Part shown: positions 63,705-64,000 of the stretch, one piece after another
How the letters are laid out: the number at the start of each line of letters is the position of its first letter
How positions within the stretch are numbered: the first letter of the stretch is position 1
From: Eublepharis macularius
Lineage: Eukaryota > Chordata > Lepidosauria > Squamata > Eublepharidae
DNA: 64,000 bases
Direction: 5' to 3'
Assembly: GCF_028583425.1 (NCBI RefSeq)
Contig: NC_072791.1
Location: 30,511,368 to 30,575,367 of the forward strand
Program-made: the position numbers and the translations under genes
The notes under the pieces: model-generated
Database searches by the model: none
Told to the model about the DNA's origin: nothing
The model's input: only the letters and a program-made list of their open reading frames with translations

Positions 63705-64000
63705 TTGCCAGGTCCCTGTCCCCTCCTGGCAGGAAAGATGGGCAGCACTTAGCTGTAGGATGATCTCCATGTGCACATAAAGAGCTTGCATGCTTCCAGC
63801 ACTGATGTGAAGATGTCACTTCTGGAAGTAATATCACAGTAGACATGCTCCTGAGCTTTGCATGTGGCTGATTCAGCCCACTGGGGCAAAAATTGGCCCC
63901 TGTGAAGTGTGGGAGCGCTCCCATGGCCGGTGCAATTAGATCACTTGACAAAGTGATGTCGTTGCACCCTGCCAGGAGTGTGCCTGCTATGGATTTGCCT
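63705..64000. repeat. Interspersed repeat starting GGGTTGCCAGGTCCC
   Basis: CTAGGGTTGCCAGGTCCCTG...AGATGTCACTTCTGGAAGT is a common squamate dispersed repeat. It is cut by the window end. Confidence 0.5.

Overview
This is vertebrate nuclear DNA, most likely from a squamate reptile (a lizard, possibly a gecko). The reasons are Sauria-type tRNA SINEs, 5S-rRNA-headed SINEs, CR1 and L2-like LINEs, Penelope-like fragments, a sushi-type chromodomain Gypsy element and several young L1s, together with split, intron-rich host genes. The species cannot be named from the sequence. No bacterial or viral genome features are present.

Host content is part of a tandem clade-A serpin (alpha-1-antitrypsin-like, SERPINA) cluster, all on the + strand. 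Locus 1 has coding exons 2-5 at 6061-6749, 12706-12980, 14956-15076 and 20820-21011. It looks decayed: the ancestral ATG, two splice donors and the exon phases are lost, and the reactive-loop hinge is not inhibitory. Locus 2 (36090-42250) is a clear pseudogene with a stop in exon 2, exon 3 and most of exon 4 missing, and a shifted exon 5. It keeps an inhibitory-type hinge. Locus 3 (62081-62734) has only its first coding exon in the window, and that exon looks intact. Loci 1 and 2 share similar upstream and 3' flanking DNA, so the cluster grew by tandem duplication.

Three near-identical full-length-type L1 elements lie in the same orientation, one before each serpin interval: 1-5452 (5' tip outside the window), 22481-28665 and 42863-49024. 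Copies 2 and 3 have different perfect target duplications, so they are independent insertions. Copy 3 has an intact 1253-residue ORF2 but a broken ORF1. Copy 2 has an intact ORF1 but a broken ORF2. Copy 1 has open ORF1 and ORF2, but ORF2 lacks 233 codons in frame.

A whole-looking Ty3/Gypsy chromovirus of the Tf1/sushi type fills 49356-56299 on the - strand, with LTRs identical by eye and a 5-bp target duplication. Its presumed primer-binding site matches an 11-base stretch inside its own LTR, as expected for self-priming. Related or other solo LTRs lie at 35638-36063 (26 bp from the exon 2 acceptor of locus 2) and 28794-29711.

Most of the rest is layered repeats. These include an approximately 0.9-kb inverted repeat pair flanking exons 3-5 of locus 1, whose right arm was later split by L1 copy 2 and by a solo LTR. 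There are also Penelope-like foldback pieces with 11-12-bp target duplications, hAT-type MITEs with arrays of short internal motifs, three copies of a palindromic MITE, CR1 and L2 fossils, three 5S-type SINEs, two Sauria SINEs and a minisatellite of about 24 units of about 52 bp (60491-61720). I see no RNA gene, CRISPR array or host gene other than the serpins.
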